64,000 nt of DNA from Diprion similis (Eukaryota; Arthropoda; Insecta; Hymenoptera; Diprionidae), in contig NC_060117.1 of the NCBI RefSeq assembly GCF_021155765.1, positions 8,026,001-8,090,000 of the forward strand, read 5' to 3'. This document shows, in pieces, positions 36,939 to 49,432 of this stretch. Numbering within the stretch: the stretch's first letter is position 1; each line of letters begins with the position of its first letter. The notes below the pieces were generated by a model. That model did not search any database, was not told the DNA's origin, and saw only the letters and a list, made by a program, of their open reading frames with translations. The position numbers were made by a program, and so were the translations under genes.

Positions 36939-39217
36939 TAAGCCTCCGGCTCGGTCGATAAGTTATCGTTCGGCGATTCAGGCTCCAGCGCATAGGCAAC
37001 GCAGAGTTCACAGGATCCAGGGAGCGTGGGAAATTCGTACCGGTTTGTGAAGCAAGAATCATCGTGCGACTCGTGTCATTAGTCCCGAGACACTCGCGTT
37101 TTCTAGCTTCGGCACCATTGCCGATAGAACGAAAACGGGTCCATTGAGTCAGCAACTATTCGCAAGATCAAGGAAAGCATGCGCGAGAAGGAGAATTAGT
37201 TATTAGAATTAATTAGAATTAGAACACGGCTATTGTTGGACTCATTTCTACAGATTTTTGCTTTATCATGTGACCTTCGTTAATTCCAATTCACCGAGTG
37301 ATTCATTCTATTCATTCGTTATGTTATTTCGCCTGATTTCAAAAGATCTCTCACCGTTGTAGGCGATTTGAAATGACTTTCAAGATGGATAGAATCATAG
37401 GAAATCATAAGAAATTACTCAAAATCACATTGAACGTTGGAAAATCATTGGAATTCAATGGAAATCAAATGGTGATCTAGAAATAAACGAAAGGCTATCA
37501 TAACGTAAGAGTTCGCAGGATGTTGACGAATTGAAAACATTTGCAGTTCACCGCACGACTCGCAGTGATTTTCTTGATTTTCAATGCTCGCCAAGGATTT
37601 CTTTATTTGCACTGATCTATATCGTGTCATTTCAACTGATTCGCAATGATTTCCAACGATTTTAGTAACCCGAATCGATTCCTTGTGGTTTTATCTGATG
37701 TTGTAATTGCAAGTCGTGTAAGGTTTTTTCAATTTTTCGGTGAACATGGCTCCTCAGTTATCAGTATAATGTAACCACCCAACAGCGTTTCCCTAATTTT
37801 TACTTGACAATTTTAACGAATACGAGAGGCAATCGATTTGTTTCACTACAATGAAGTTCCTAGACTTGTGCGATCATATCTACGTACTTTTTTCTTAATC
37901 ATAAATGTTATAATAATTGTCACCTATAAAAATGTTAAATGTATTATTTTTTTAAAATTTGATATGAAGTTGAATAAATAATCTGTATCATTTACCAAAA
38001 CCAGACCAACAATATTATATTTTTCACCTTACGAATCAACTCGACCTAATGCATTCAATTTTCACGTTTATACTGCTAGTTTCTGATTTTTGCCTTAACG
38101 AAGCAGGGACTGTTTTGTCAAATTCAACTGCATCAGCTTGACCAATGAACCTCTGCGTGACAGTTTGTGAAGATTTAATCGGCGCATGGTCTCGTCAAAA
38201 AAAATCAGAGCAAAAATCGTGATACAGAATAACACATGTACCTGAGATCGACTGAACAAATCTTTACCACGAATTTCGAAGAAATTTAAGGTCTGACATC
38301 TCATTTATCAATATGATAATCCGTTAAATATTTAAGAGGTGAAGCTAAATTCATACGCTGACGAATTACCAATAAATCAATCACCTGAGAAGTACGATAA
38401 TAATAAAAATCTGATAATTTCAAATACAATTTTGAATCAAACTCAAGCTTATTATAAAAAATCGTCAATAACTGAGATCTTTTATTTCAAATGAGGAATA
38501 TTTTTCACTTCGTAAATCGAATCAAGCTCAACAAAGTCCAATTGAATTAGCTGGACCTTCAAACGATGACGTCTTTGTCAAATGGTACATTTACACTGAA
38601 AAGCATATTTTCTTAGTCCTTGAACATAGTCGAGCTTTTCGCTGACAGACTTTTTCAGATCTATACGTATGTTACGACAAATATGTAGCCATCTTGCAAG
38701 GTATTTTAAACAAAAGAAAAAAAAAACGATGGGTAAGAAAAAAGAAAAGAAAAATTGTTCGATTCAGCGTCGAAACCAACCATCCTTTCCAAACACTATT
38801 CCCTCGACGTGAAAATCGTCGCGAGTTCACAATTTTCCTTTTTTTCAGTTTTTTTCTTTCAGTCACGTCGCACCTTTTTTTCACTCTATTCCTTTCCTTT
38901 TGTTTTGTATGAAGAAATACGAAACGAGTTCGGAAAATGTGTGCGAATTTGATGAAACAGGATCTTGACATTTTTTGATAACAATTTTTGAGAATAGATC
39001 ATTTTTAACTACAATAGTCAGTTCCAAATCGCATTTAAGGATCCAAAATAATATCAACAATTATTTATCTTATGCGTTAAATTTGGAGTAAATAATTTAT
39101 TGCTCGACACAGAATGAAATTCGAATTTAAAATATTTCCGCTGTTTCAAAGTGAATTTTCAAATCCATCCCTGATTTACTGTAAAAAAATCTTCTTAAAA
39201 ATAAAAAATGGAATGTG
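36939..39217. other. 3' flank of gene C, no gene seen
   Basis: Diverged copy of 4929-6949 with about 0.26 kb of extra sequence (about 38149-38410), which has no recognisable gene. Confidence 0.45.
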
Positions 39218-39511
39218 ATGAAAAAAGATAAACTTGACGAATCTACGCGTTTTATCTTCGAAGGCGTCAATCCTGCGATAATTCATCATCGTAAAAATAT
39301 GCGTCGATGTTTTTCGGATCCAAAAACATCTGTCAAAAAGCTGGCCAAAGTCTTGAAGCAAATTTTTAAATATAGTCATGTTTTAATGTCGATAGAACTA
39401 AATTTGCCTAAAAAAATTTACACATTATGTGTAAAAAAAATGCAAAAAAAAATTATACGGCCCGTTACCAGCAAAATTCGTCTTTCGGCACATTCGTTAT
39501 CACATCATTAG
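39218..39511 (+). other. Unrecognised 97-codon ORF (unit C)
   Basis: An ATG-started frame with DKLDESTRFIFEG, IIHHRKNMRRCFSDPKT, then a Lys-rich helical segment (VKKLAKVLKQIFK). It continues where A and B stop at TAA. The first 150 bases differ from A/B at many positions while flanks are much closer, so this is a locally diverged tract. No family is recognised; it may be coding in C or a decayed fragment. Confidence 0.3.
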
Positions 39512-40051
39512 ACACGTGATATGTTCCTCAAAATTGAGGCACGGTACAGAATAATTGGGAGTCACACTCCAATGAACAAAGAATCAATAATACCTCTCAG
39601 TCTTTAGATAAGATTATCTAGACTTACCGTTTTGGTTCTTGGAGCATAACTCGAAAGTTTTCCCGGATCAGGCGGGGCATCCACTGCAGATATCCGTTCG
39701 AGATCTGAAGGTAAAAAATGGCGGACCATTAGCCGTAATCGGTGAAATAATACGCGACCAGTTGAGCACGTGTAACACGTGCTTCTGCCTTGTGAGTCGT
39801 TTCATTATAGGTAGGTACACTTGGCCACGGTGACGAGTCCGTTACGTTGGCAACGCTAAATCAGCCCGCAGCGCCACTGCCGGCTGATGGTAAAACAGAT
39901 TCATGACCCTCGAGTTTCATACTTTTGGGTTAGGTTCGCGAAACTGGCTCAACGTTGGTGAACATAAGATAACTCATGACCCATGAATATTGTATTTTTA
40001 GGTTAGATTCTACGGTCATGAGTTATTTTTGTGGACCTATTATGTTCACTA
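39512..40051. other. No definite gene (unit C)
   Basis: Corresponds to 7240-7782, including the - strand exon-like segment with its splice-like borders. Confidence 0.4.
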
Positions 40052-40306
40052 GGGTGTTCTTTAAAAAGGTCATTTTCGTTTTCGACTGGTCCAACCCTCA
40101 AATCAATTCCGAACAAGTAAAAAATAATTCCTCAATATTTTCAGATTTTTATAGCAAGATTAACCCGTGCCCGGAAGAAAAATTTGGAGCGACCTCTAAA
40201 ACATTTTTTTGACCTGTCCTTTGGAGTGGGCTCTTAAAACATCAAAAACTAACATTTTGTCACACAGGACTCAAAAAAAAAAATATTCGGTCTTTTTGCG
40301 CCACCC
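40052..40306. mobile_element. Chimeric TIR element at the right end of the array
   Basis: The left part (gggtgttc, 40052 to about 40179) is the left arm of the foldback MITE seen complete at 7783-8402. The right part (about 40180-40306, from aatttggagcgacctctaaa to gccaccc) is the right end of family-1 MITE. The join coincides with the loss of homology to units A and B. The right breakpoint of the duplication therefore lies in a fusion of two elements. Confidence 0.65.
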
Positions 40307-41440
40307 TTATATGTATATATACACCTGTGGAATTAATCCCATGATTTATAATATTAGTTATATGGTTTATCATACATTTATAATAAAATGTATAAAAAAT
40401 GTATCGTGTAATGCCTGTAATGTATTACGAACTGATCACATCTCTGTACGTGCATCGCACGAATTTTGCACACAATAGCGTATCGATTACGCCCGAAACT
40501 GATAAGGGAACACCGAAAATCTATCCTCCCTTGATTCGGACTATATTCGCCCCTTTTTGCGCCCTTGTTACTGACAGAGGGTCGAATGGATACCGTCACT
40601 CTATTTTGGTATACACAAAGCGGATAAATGGCGCTCGGTTTTCACCAGGGATACGAAAAACGGAACTATTTGTCTTTACCAATGATTCAGGAATCGCCCT
40701 CATGCTCTCAGTTTCCACGTTTAATTAATGATGATATTTTGCAACAAGGCAACTTTTCCGAATACGCGTATCTACTGTAAATTATTCCCAATATCATCCT
40801 GACTTTTCAACGAATACGAAAACAATTTTTTTTTTTTAGATTTTCTTTAATCTACTTTTGAGGAATTTTTTACACTAGGTTGAAAATTTCATCCTCATGA
40901 TGTCCTTAATTTTTTTATACAAATAACATATTGAGATAGAATTTTTTTTAAAAGTCTGTCATTATTTTTCAACTTATTCGCGTCTTTTTATAGAGATGCG
41001 AGTCGCAATTTGTGTCAAAAACTTTTATTTTGATTGAAACAAAACCAAGCTACTGCAATACTGCGAGTAATGATAAGCTTTGCTTCGTTTTTTGTTGTAT
41101 ATTAGACTCTGGATTTCAGAATAGACTCGAAAAGCAAGCGAATCTTGATTATAATTGACACGCGTAGCTCGATGAACATATTGATTTTGTTCACGATCGA
41201 TTACTGTAGATTTTCTGTTACCTCTAAGTAAAATGACAAACCGCATAGCCCTTTGATTTCTAATAAATTTTTCCGCTTGGTAAACGAATAACCGAAAAAA
41301 CAAATCTGAAAAATCTAAGTGCTAGTAAAAAGAGAGAAATAAAATACGGTTTGTTTGTAAAAATATTTTCCACTTTAAATGGTTGACCGGAAGAGGTTAT
41401 TCAACCATTTAAATTAGAATTGATTAGATTGAGAATTTCA
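40307..41440. other. Single-copy DNA, no gene accepted
   Basis: An open frame at 40399-40728 (109 codons, ATG at its start) has no recognised similarity or coding features. A small hairpin (aaatggttga ... ttcaaccattt) lies near 41378-41413. Otherwise AT-rich. Confidence 0.4.
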
Positions 41441-42115
41441 ATTAATCGCTTGAATTTGTTTGGAATCAGTTCGAAATCCATCATAATTCCTTCAAAGCGT
41501 TTGACAGCGTTTGAAACCACTTTCAAATATTTTAAGACTCCTTGAAATTAGTTTGAAACCATTTTTAATAATTTCAAAATCGTTTGTAATCGTTCAAAGT
41601 CACTTACAAATTGCTCGAAAGTCATACATCGGTGGTTTGAAACTAGTTTTTATAATATTGAAACGATTCAAACTATCTTTGAAATCCATTGTAATTATTT
41701 CAAAACGCTTGAAGTGGCTAGAAAACCATTTTCAAATTGTTCGAAACTCCCTAAAACTAGTTTCAAACCATTTGTAATCAACCTGAAACCGCTTGAAATC
41801 GCTTATGCATTCTTCCAACTACTTAAAACTAGTTTCAAGCCATTTGTAACAATTTCCAAAATCACTTAAAACCATTCGGAATTACTTTCGAATTGTTCTA
41901 AGCTCTTTGGTATTATTTTTCGACCAAATTTTAGTATCTCAAAACCACTCAAAATTATTTAAAAATCTATTGTAATTATTTCGAAGTGCTCAAAATTGCT
42001 AGAAACCACTTTCAAATTGTTTCGAATTCGTTGATATCGGTTTGAAATCGTTTGTAACAATTTGAAAATCACTTCAAAGCGCTCGAAATCACTTTGAACC
42101 TGTTCAAAATCGTTT
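41441..42115. repeat. Highly diverged short tandem repeat
   Basis: The segment is built from irregular repeats of phrases such as ttgaaaccactttcaaat, cgtttgtaa and tcgaaatc, over about 670 bp. The apparent open frame at 41511-41777 (Ile/Leu/Ser-rich) derives from the repeat. Confidence 0.6.
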
Positions 42116-42490
42116 TTTATACACACATTTTTGTTTACTTGATCTGCAAGTGATCTACAGTTTTCACGTTACACGATTATGACAATAATAATCAATACGT
42201 CTCGAAATTAATATCTATCCACGTCCGAGATAACAAACTTAAAGACAAAACCTAACGTTCGTGTATCTCGAGATTGCTAAATCTTTTTTTTTCTTTTATC
42301 GAGGTTCGAATTTCGATCAGACATTTTGAATACTTGTTTCAAAAAACAAGATCAACACAGAGGTTTGATTCTTGAAAATAATGTAGCTTTAAACCCAGCA
42401 CATTCTCGAAGTAGCAAAACTGTGTAAAAATTCTCTGATAAAAAGTTCATCAAACACGTTACAAGATGCGATATATCAATGCCATATTAA
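42116..42490. other. No gene seen
   Basis: AT-rich sequence between the diverged repeat and the G run. Confidence 0.5.
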
Positions 42491-42491
42491 C

Positions 42492-42520
<29 letters not shown>
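42492..42520 (+). repeat. Poly-G run, 29 G
   Basis: An uninterrupted run of 29 guanines. It could form a quadruplex, and such runs are also prone to sequencing or assembly length error. Confidence 0.9.
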
Positions 42521-42522
<2 letters not shown>

Positions 42523-42539
42523 AAAGACGTGCCTTACAA

Positions 42540-43000
42540 ATGAAATATATTTTTCTTTCGTTTTTCCCGCGCGCGGCAAAAGCTTCGTCCAAACTTTTAA
42601 ATCGCGCGCTCTTTGCCACGTGAAGTGTTGTTTAGGTATATAAGAGGGAAAATGAGCGTTGGAGACAAATTTGCGTTGCCAGATTCGCTGGAGAGGAGAG
42701 GGAAGAAGAGAGGAAGGGGGGGTATAAGGACACTGGGTGAAAGGATGTCGCCGATGCGTCGGGCGAAATTGCGGAGAGAGAGAGAGAGGGCGAAAGAGAG
42801 CGAGGAGGGAGGGGGGGAGGAGTGGCGTCTAGGCGCTCGTCGACAAGATTACGTCAGATCCGGCGAGACTCGGAGCGCCAATAAACGCGCGACGTCTCAA
42901 GCCGCAAGCTTTTCGGCAGCCGCCTGCAGCTGCTTTCTAGTGGTTCAAGTCCGACCGACGAACTCGTCGTTTATATACTTATGCTGAGACGCACTTTAAA
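42540..43000 (+). promoter_or_regulatory. Candidate promoter region with TATA box and E-box
   Basis: An abruptly GC- and CpG-rich island carries CACGTG (42617-42622), tatataag (42637-42644) and GA-rich stretches (about 42775-42790) in insect-promoter-like order. A 124-codon frame overlapping it has no ATG at its start and is Arg/Glu-rich from GA repeats, so I do not call a protein. If it is a promoter, the transcript would run to the right. Confidence 0.35.
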
Positions 43001-43429
43001 CCCAATTTCACCGGCTCTGAGCGAACCTCGTTCGCCTCGCGATTATTCCAGAAAAAGTGTTATGCGCTTGAGGGAAAAATCTGCCAGATCTTTATACTAG
43101 AAAAATATTTCTATAGCTATATATATACTATTTGACGGATATATGCGGTAAATTATTATCAACCTTTTTTGCGGCACATAATGTCTCGTATATTGAAAAC
43201 TTTTTTTTGAATCGGTTGTTCAAGATTTATATTGAATTTTTTTAGATATCGAGGTTATAGATTTGATTTTTTTTTCGCATAATTGGATTACTAAGATGTC
43301 GATGTTGATGTTTCAAGAGGCATTATGATGATTCAGCGAATATGGTGAGCATCTCAAATAAACAACGTGTTGAAAATGCCTGTTTTTAAACAATAAACGT
43401 AATTGTGGATAGGTTATGGGGACTGGAAA
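43001..43429. other. No gene seen
   Basis: AT-rich; a short TA-rich stretch near 43120. Confidence 0.5.
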
Positions 43430-43723
43430 GTGCAACAATATGGCGGACTGAAAATATAAAAATTAATTCGACTTGCTTAAAATCTGTTACCCGGGTATTT
43501 TCGAGATCGCTGAAAACGAATCTAACATCAGAATTTCAAAATTCAAGATGGCGGATCCAATATGGCGGATTGAAAATATAAAAATTGATCCTTTTCACCA
43601 TTTTGAATTTTGAAAATTTCTCACATTCAACCCCATTTTCGAAATTCGTGACCTCGAGAATCCTTACATACTCAGTTCCAAGGAATTTGACTGCAAGAAA
43701 AAATGTACGCTTCAAAGGGTTAG
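43430..43723. mobile_element. piggyBac-like MITE fragment with ATGGCGGA motifs
   Basis: The right end, atgtacgcttcaaagggtta, is the complement of the ttaaccctttga terminus seen at 52115. Internal sequence has the dispersed motif caagatggcggatccaatat. The left end is not found, so the element is truncated. Confidence 0.5.
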
Positions 43724-43732
43724 AAATCTGTT

Positions 43733-44629
43733 TTGAATTCTGATTCGAATAGTTTCTGTAAATACAAACTCAGATTTTCAATCGGCAAGTTGATATTGGA
43801 ATTAAAATTTCTTTCAAATATTATTCTGAATCAATGCATAAAGTTCTTTCATCCGATACCTACAAGAGATACCTTTTTCCGACTATTTTTAAACAAATAT
43901 ATGAAAAATGATGATGTGTGGCACGATTTAAAAATTCTGATTATCTCAGATCTTACAGAAAGTTTCTCGATGTTTCAAAAATTGAACTTTCATTCAAATA
44001 TCTTAATTCAAAATGTTAAAAAAGATAAAAATATTCCAAAGATTTATCACAACAATGGATTAAGAAAAATTCTGTACAGTTAGGAAAAAATCCCCATTTT
44101 CACAAATTATTCGTGAAACTCAGATCTAAAACCTGAAAATCCTTGATGAAATCTCCAATTTTCTTGTAACTACGTGGTACTTTGTTTTATGTAATTATTT
44201 GCATGTTGTCGATTTACCAATTTGGATTTCAGTATTTTGACATCTGATTCGTTAATAGCAATCAAGTCTGAAAAGGATCACGTACGAATTTGGTCAAAAA
44301 TCACTCAATCCTTCAAGATTTTATCTAGGTTTTCATAATATCGACCCATGAAATTTCTAGTTTTAGCAACCATACAGCCCAAAAGTATTTCCACTCTTCA
44401 CTATAATTGAAAAATACAGTTCTGTGTAAAAAATGAAAATGAATTGTGTAGCTGCAGTCAAAAAATATAGCAAATATAACATTTTTTTCGCTTTTCGTCA
44501 CTTATACCACATTTTTTCACGTCACTTTTGCCATAATGCGATGTTGATGAAACAAAAAATTGATATCAAAGCCTTATTCAAATGTCTAATTCTCTAGAAT
44601 TCACTAGAATTTTCTACTGACTGTGGCAA
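43733..44629. other. No gene accepted
   Basis: A 116-codon frame (43733-44083) has no ATG at its start, is Phe/Lys/Asn-rich like its AT-rich surroundings, and matches no family I know. The remainder is AT-rich. Confidence 0.4.
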
Positions 44630-44751
44630 TTGAAATTTTTCAAAAAGGGGGGGGGTGGACTTTTCAGCTTCGGAGTTTGTCTAGTTTTATTAGCGATTTC
44701 GAGCGCAGTTGTTAAGTGGAACTCAATTTTTCCAGCAGCAACTTTTTCAGG

Positions 44752-44861
44752 TTACTTCTGCGAAAAGGATCAATCTAGTCGGCAACCTGTGGGAGCATTA
44801 AATGGTTTTCAAGGGGGAACTTTCGCGCTATTCGAAGGAGGGCGTCGAATCTTTTGGCCCG
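44752..44861 (+). other. Exon-like segment, unrecognised
   Basis: The segment is bounded by ttccagcagcaactttttcag on the left and a gtgagt donor on the right. It is open (GYFCEKDQSSRQPVGALNGF and on) and GC-richer than its surroundings. There are no neighbouring exons to confirm it. Nearby (44920-45010) is another GC-rich patch. Confidence 0.2.
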
Positions 44862-45014
44862 GTGAGTCGAGTTTTGCGAGAAAATTCCATGAACGTATTC
44901 CAGCTTACCTTTAATCTACCGGCTGCAGGCTGCGCTCGAGGGCTCTCAAGGGCCCTTCCGAAATGTTTTACTCGCCACCCAATTGGCAGAAGTAATATCG
45001 CACAGCCATTTGAA

Positions 45015-45425
45015 TCGAGAAAAAAAAATATTCTTACGTCTGTAAAGACTTTTTACTTTTCGAAAACAAAGAAAAACACTTTTATTCCCGACTCAACCGT
45101 AACGTTAGCTTTTTTTTTTTACCTAAAAAATGGGACGAAATGCCATATTTTTACCGCTCAACTTTTTACGTTTCGTTGATAAAAAAAAAAAAAAAAAAAA
45201 TTTTGAATTTTTTACTGTCCAAAATCCTAGGCACCGCAAACCGTGTCAGTACGAGATATGTTTTACACCGACCACTGCAACAACGCTATAAGTGGATAAA
45301 TTATGATGAAAAAAATCACTGAATGTTCCTGAATGTATAAACTTTGAAATAAAAAAAATGGATTGAATCGAATCAACAGTTTGCTAGATAAAAATTCTCA
45401 AAATTCACCAACTTTTCTAGACATC
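45015..45425. other. No gene seen
   Basis: AT-rich with a poly-A run at about 45181-45200. Confidence 0.5.
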
Positions 45426-45429
45426 TACT

Positions 45430-45830
45430 CGGATGTGCCCCCTTAAGGTTCTTCTTTGTCGAAGTTCCTTTTTCTATGACGCTGTAACTTCTCATTGTCA
45501 ATCCGGCTTATTTGACGTAACTCAAATTGACTATGCAAAAATTTTTATCCGAGTTGACGCAAATTTAAAAAAAAAAATTTTCTTTCTATTCTTTTGTCTT
45601 CTATTTTCTGAAGTGAACTCTCATAGACGGCGGGCGTTTTCATGTCTGAATTTTTTGAAATCCATCCCCACATCTGCAGTGCCATCGCGTATTTCCGAGA
45701 TGAAACGGTCCGGTTTCCCCAGCGCAAATTCCACTGGCAGATATTGGAATAGCTGACATTTTTGAGGGCCGGTTAACGCGTGGCACGGAGCCCTCATGCT
45801 AAATTTATTAAGGGGTTACATCTGTTTGGA
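45430..45830. mobile_element. Possible MITE, ~400 bp
   Basis: The left gatgtgcccccttaag and right ttaaggggttacatc are imperfect inverted ends. The enclosed 107-codon frame has no recognised family. Target duplication is not clear. Confidence 0.25.
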
Positions 45831-48580
45831 CGCCTACAAGAGCGGAACTGTGTGCGCGATTTTTTCATCTCGTCAATCGATCAGGAATTTTATTTATTTT
45901 CGTCAGCGGCGAATAGCTATCCTAGAAAAATAGACAAAGCCAATATGTTGTACAACGATGCTTGTTACTATCGCATAGCTAGCCAGTCGCTTGCATGAAA
46001 AACTCGATGAAAAGTGAGCATATAACGAAGCATAAGTGAAATTTTTTTGTCGTCACAAAAAATCACAAGAATTTTTCATTCCTTTTACTATACGTTTACG
46101 TCTGACCCTCACCTTTTTTGATATTGTTCCAATTTTTTTTTTTTTTTTTTTTTTTTATCGCAATTATCCCAACTATTAAACAATACCCTGAACTTTTTCA
46201 GATTATTTATTCAACTGATTAATTATTTATAAATGCTTAGAGGGATTTTGGAAAGAATCTATTTTCAAAGTCTCAAAAAGTTCTCGAAAAGTTTATCTTC
46301 TATTCCGAAAATTTCAACACCGCGTGCTGTTTTAATTTTTTTTTATCAACGAATACGTTGTTCAAACGGTACGAAAATTCCCGAAAAATTGCAAAAAACT
46401 TCTGTTCCTCACGTAGAGCATTTCTAGATCGGGTTAATTATAAAGTTGGTATAAAAAAATTGAATGTGCCAAAGGAATCAAGAAGAATCGGTCTAGAAAT
46501 ATTCTAACTGGAAAATAGCAGTTTTTAAAGTTTTTTTGGGAATTTCTAGACCATCCAAACAATTTTTTAGCTGTCCAAAATAAATTCAAAGTGTTGGAAA
46601 AAATGGAAAATATTCGGCCCATCAGAGGCTCGGTCTTAAAATATTTGGAATAGAAAATAAAGTTTCTGAGAATTTTTTGAGAATTTTAAAAAAGGTAATT
46701 TTCAAAATCATTTAAAATATTTATAAACAATTAAGCAGTTCAATTGTGAAGTAAAGTAAAATGCAAATTATATTCTTGATTAGTATTAATTAATTCCAGT
46801 TTGAAAAGAATCTTTGCAGTGATTTTCTATTTTTTTTCGATCTAATAATAATAATAATTTTTCACCACAAACACTTCATGCGATCTGAAATTTCAACGAC
46901 TTTACAAATTTCAACAAATATGGTTTGTATTTTATTTTGCCTCAAGTTATGAAAACAAAAAATGTGAGTTTCCTTTGATTGCAGTTAACTTCTTTCAATT
47001 ACAATTTGACCCTAATTAAACTGCCTACTATGTACATACATAGCTAAATTAAATTTATCTTACATAAATATAATAAATATTTAAAATCAATTTGCAATAC
47101 GAGCATTTGATGTACAAAGCGACATTTTTTTCGTAAGTGACGGGAAAATATTTGCCAAAACAATGGAGCCGAACCGAAACGCGGGCAGTGGAGCAAAAAA
47201 TGAGCCCCAACGACGCGGATCGTGTTCCCCTCGTTTATCTACATACACGCATATCTGTGGCAGAGATAATAGGAACCCACACGATATACCCCGAATGTGC
47301 GGGTAGTATTGGAAAACATATATATACCTGATAAACAAAAAAAAAAAAAAATTTGAAAAAAAAAAATGAAACACGGTTACCGCGAATATGCAGGTATGAC
47401 ACATACATATATCTGTATCCCATTTTAACTCATTTTTCCATATGAGAGGGCAAAAAAAAGAAAACAAAACGCGAACGAATTACACAGGTGAACAAAAAGA
47501 AAATGTTTTTTTCATGAGTTTATATTTATGTGAATAGATTTTGATTCTGTACATCGAATAATAACCAAAATCTTCATTTTCTTACTTATGAAGTTTGCTT
47601 TTGTGTTTTTTGCGTTGATAAATTCAACACGAAATTTGAGCCTGGGTACTAGATGTAAAAATTTTCATTTCTTTTATGTAACTAATAAAATAAAATACAG
47701 TTTTATTAGATAAAGTTTGCTTTTGTAGAAATCTGAACGATATTTCGAATTTTAAGAAGAATTATTTATTTTCTCAAACGTTTATTGTAAATAACAATTA
47801 AACAAACTTCGGTTTTGCATTTGATTCACTTTTATTCGAAAATTTAAATGCGAGACTGAAGTTTGTTTAATTATTATATTATTATTTAAGAAAGTAGCTA
47901 ACTCTTCTTGAAATCCAAAATATCATTCTGGTTTTTGCAAAAGCAAATCTTGTTTAACAAAACTATTTTTTCCTTTATTAGTTACGTGGAAGAAATCAAA
48001 ATTTGTTGCAGTTTTCTCTGCATAAAAAATTTGTACGCCTTTTTAGCACCGTTATATTTCACAGGAAAATTTTAATATCAATTATAGCTACTTATTCGCG
48101 GACTTGGAGTTGAAAAAAGCTGTGATTGCGTTGAGAAAAATAACGAAAATTGTGCTTTTTATTTCGGAGACGTTCAATGACTGTTTTTGTTTTTGTTTTT
48201 TTTAATTCATGACGTATCGTAAATTTTTCCTAATTCATCAAGAACGATTATACAACAGTCTAGTAAAAAAGTGTTCACAATCGATTTTCTATATGGAAGT
48301 TGTAAACATTTGAGTATTTTGTGTTTGAGAATGACATGCAAAAATAGGTTAAGAGTGTATAATTTTTACGACCCCAATTTAACGATTGGATATATCGGTG
48401 AAATTGGTTTAGGGGAGAAACCAAAGAAAATGAAAATGATTTTCAGATGTGAGGGGAAGAATTTTTTTTTTTTACAATTTTGGAAAATTTAAAATAATGC
48501 TCAATTATGTTTAAAGAAGAATTTTTTACTATTTAAAGATTATTTTGAGAAACAAAATTTTTTTTATCAAAATTTAAGGG
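45831..48580. other. Gene-poor AT-rich DNA
   Basis: Poly-T near 46130-46156 and poly-A near 47338-47367. A GC-richer patch at about 47140-47300 is open in short frames but has no start or splice support. Nothing else is recognised. Confidence 0.4.
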
Positions 48581-48640
48581 TATCCCATTCTGCCCCACTG
48601 TCCCGTTTTGCCCACCCCTCCACTACTTAATGTTGAAATT
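48581..48640. mobile_element. End fragment of the gggcaaagtggg TIR family
   Basis: The segment tgccccactgtcccgttttg and following cccacccctccactac matches the complement of the left end at 49433. The partner end is not found nearby. Confidence 0.4.
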
Positions 48641-49432
48641 TAAAATGAAAATTCGAAAAATACGTGCAACATCATTTGCACACAAATTATATTCTACGGC
48701 GGACTGGATTTCATAAATCTGTTTTTTGGACGAAAAAAATGTCCAATCTCTCTTTCTCACTTCTTAAATCTGTTTCCGTATAATTCATGGTTAGTTTATT
48801 AGGCAGCTAATTTTTGCTCGACTTCGTACGCAATTTCTGAATAAACATACATACATATAATATATAAGAAGGATATTAAACATCATTAGTACCAATCGTA
48901 AACAAAATTAAACGATATAAGAATTTGTGTGTTCAGAGAAAGCGCGCAGTGGGTAGAAATTGGGTTTCTGAACGAGACTTTCTTCTCCCCCGAAAATTAC
49001 ATCCACTGCAGGGTTGTATTATTATATAAGTTGATGAACTGTGATTTCCGACGCTTTTTTGTTGAACCCAACAAAGGCTGTGCCAGCGTAAAATTATGCT
49101 GACAAACTGCGAGGCGCATCGGGAAGTCTTGCCATTTAAACGAAATCTCTTGTGATTCCAGTTCAGTGACGTCACTTCACCTTCTGTACATTTCTCACGT
49201 ATAAGCGTTGAAATTTCAAATTCTGCAGCACTGTTAAGCAAATTTATGGCGAATCAAAATTGTTTTTACAGCGTAGTTTGCAAAATCTTATTCGGCGACC
49301 TAGAATTTAGAGGGTACGTGTATATTGTTGAATTCTACACTTCTCCGCGAAAAATGTATCACGGTTAGAAAAAAAATGTCCCAGCAGGTCTACTAAAATT
49401 TTAAGCTTGATTTAACCATTTTTTAATGTATT
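48641..49432. other. No gene seen
   Basis: A - strand open frame at 48933-49241 has no family resemblance. Otherwise AT-rich. Confidence 0.4.

Larger units (their letters stand above)
29468..40179 (+). repeat. Tandem segmental duplication, unit C (3'-truncated, most diverged)
   Basis: The third copy is in the same orientation and is more diverged than A is from B in most non-genic parts. It carries about 2.53 kb (30957-33486) and about 0.26 kb (about 38149-38410) that A and B lack. It stops at about 40179, which corresponds to about base 7910 of unit A. It therefore has no counterpart of the A/B segment with the minisatellite and the distal TIR elements. The right break lies inside a TIR element (see 40052-40306). 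Confidence 0.93.

Noticed and set aside
41511-41777. 88-codon hydrophobic frame
   Set aside because: It lies within, and is explained by, a diverged tandem repeat.
42613-42987. 124-codon Arg/Glu-rich frame
   Set aside because: No ATG at its start; composition comes from GA and CpG repeats in a promoter-like island.
43733-44083. 116-codon frame
   Set aside because: No ATG at its start, AT-driven residue composition, no recognisable family.
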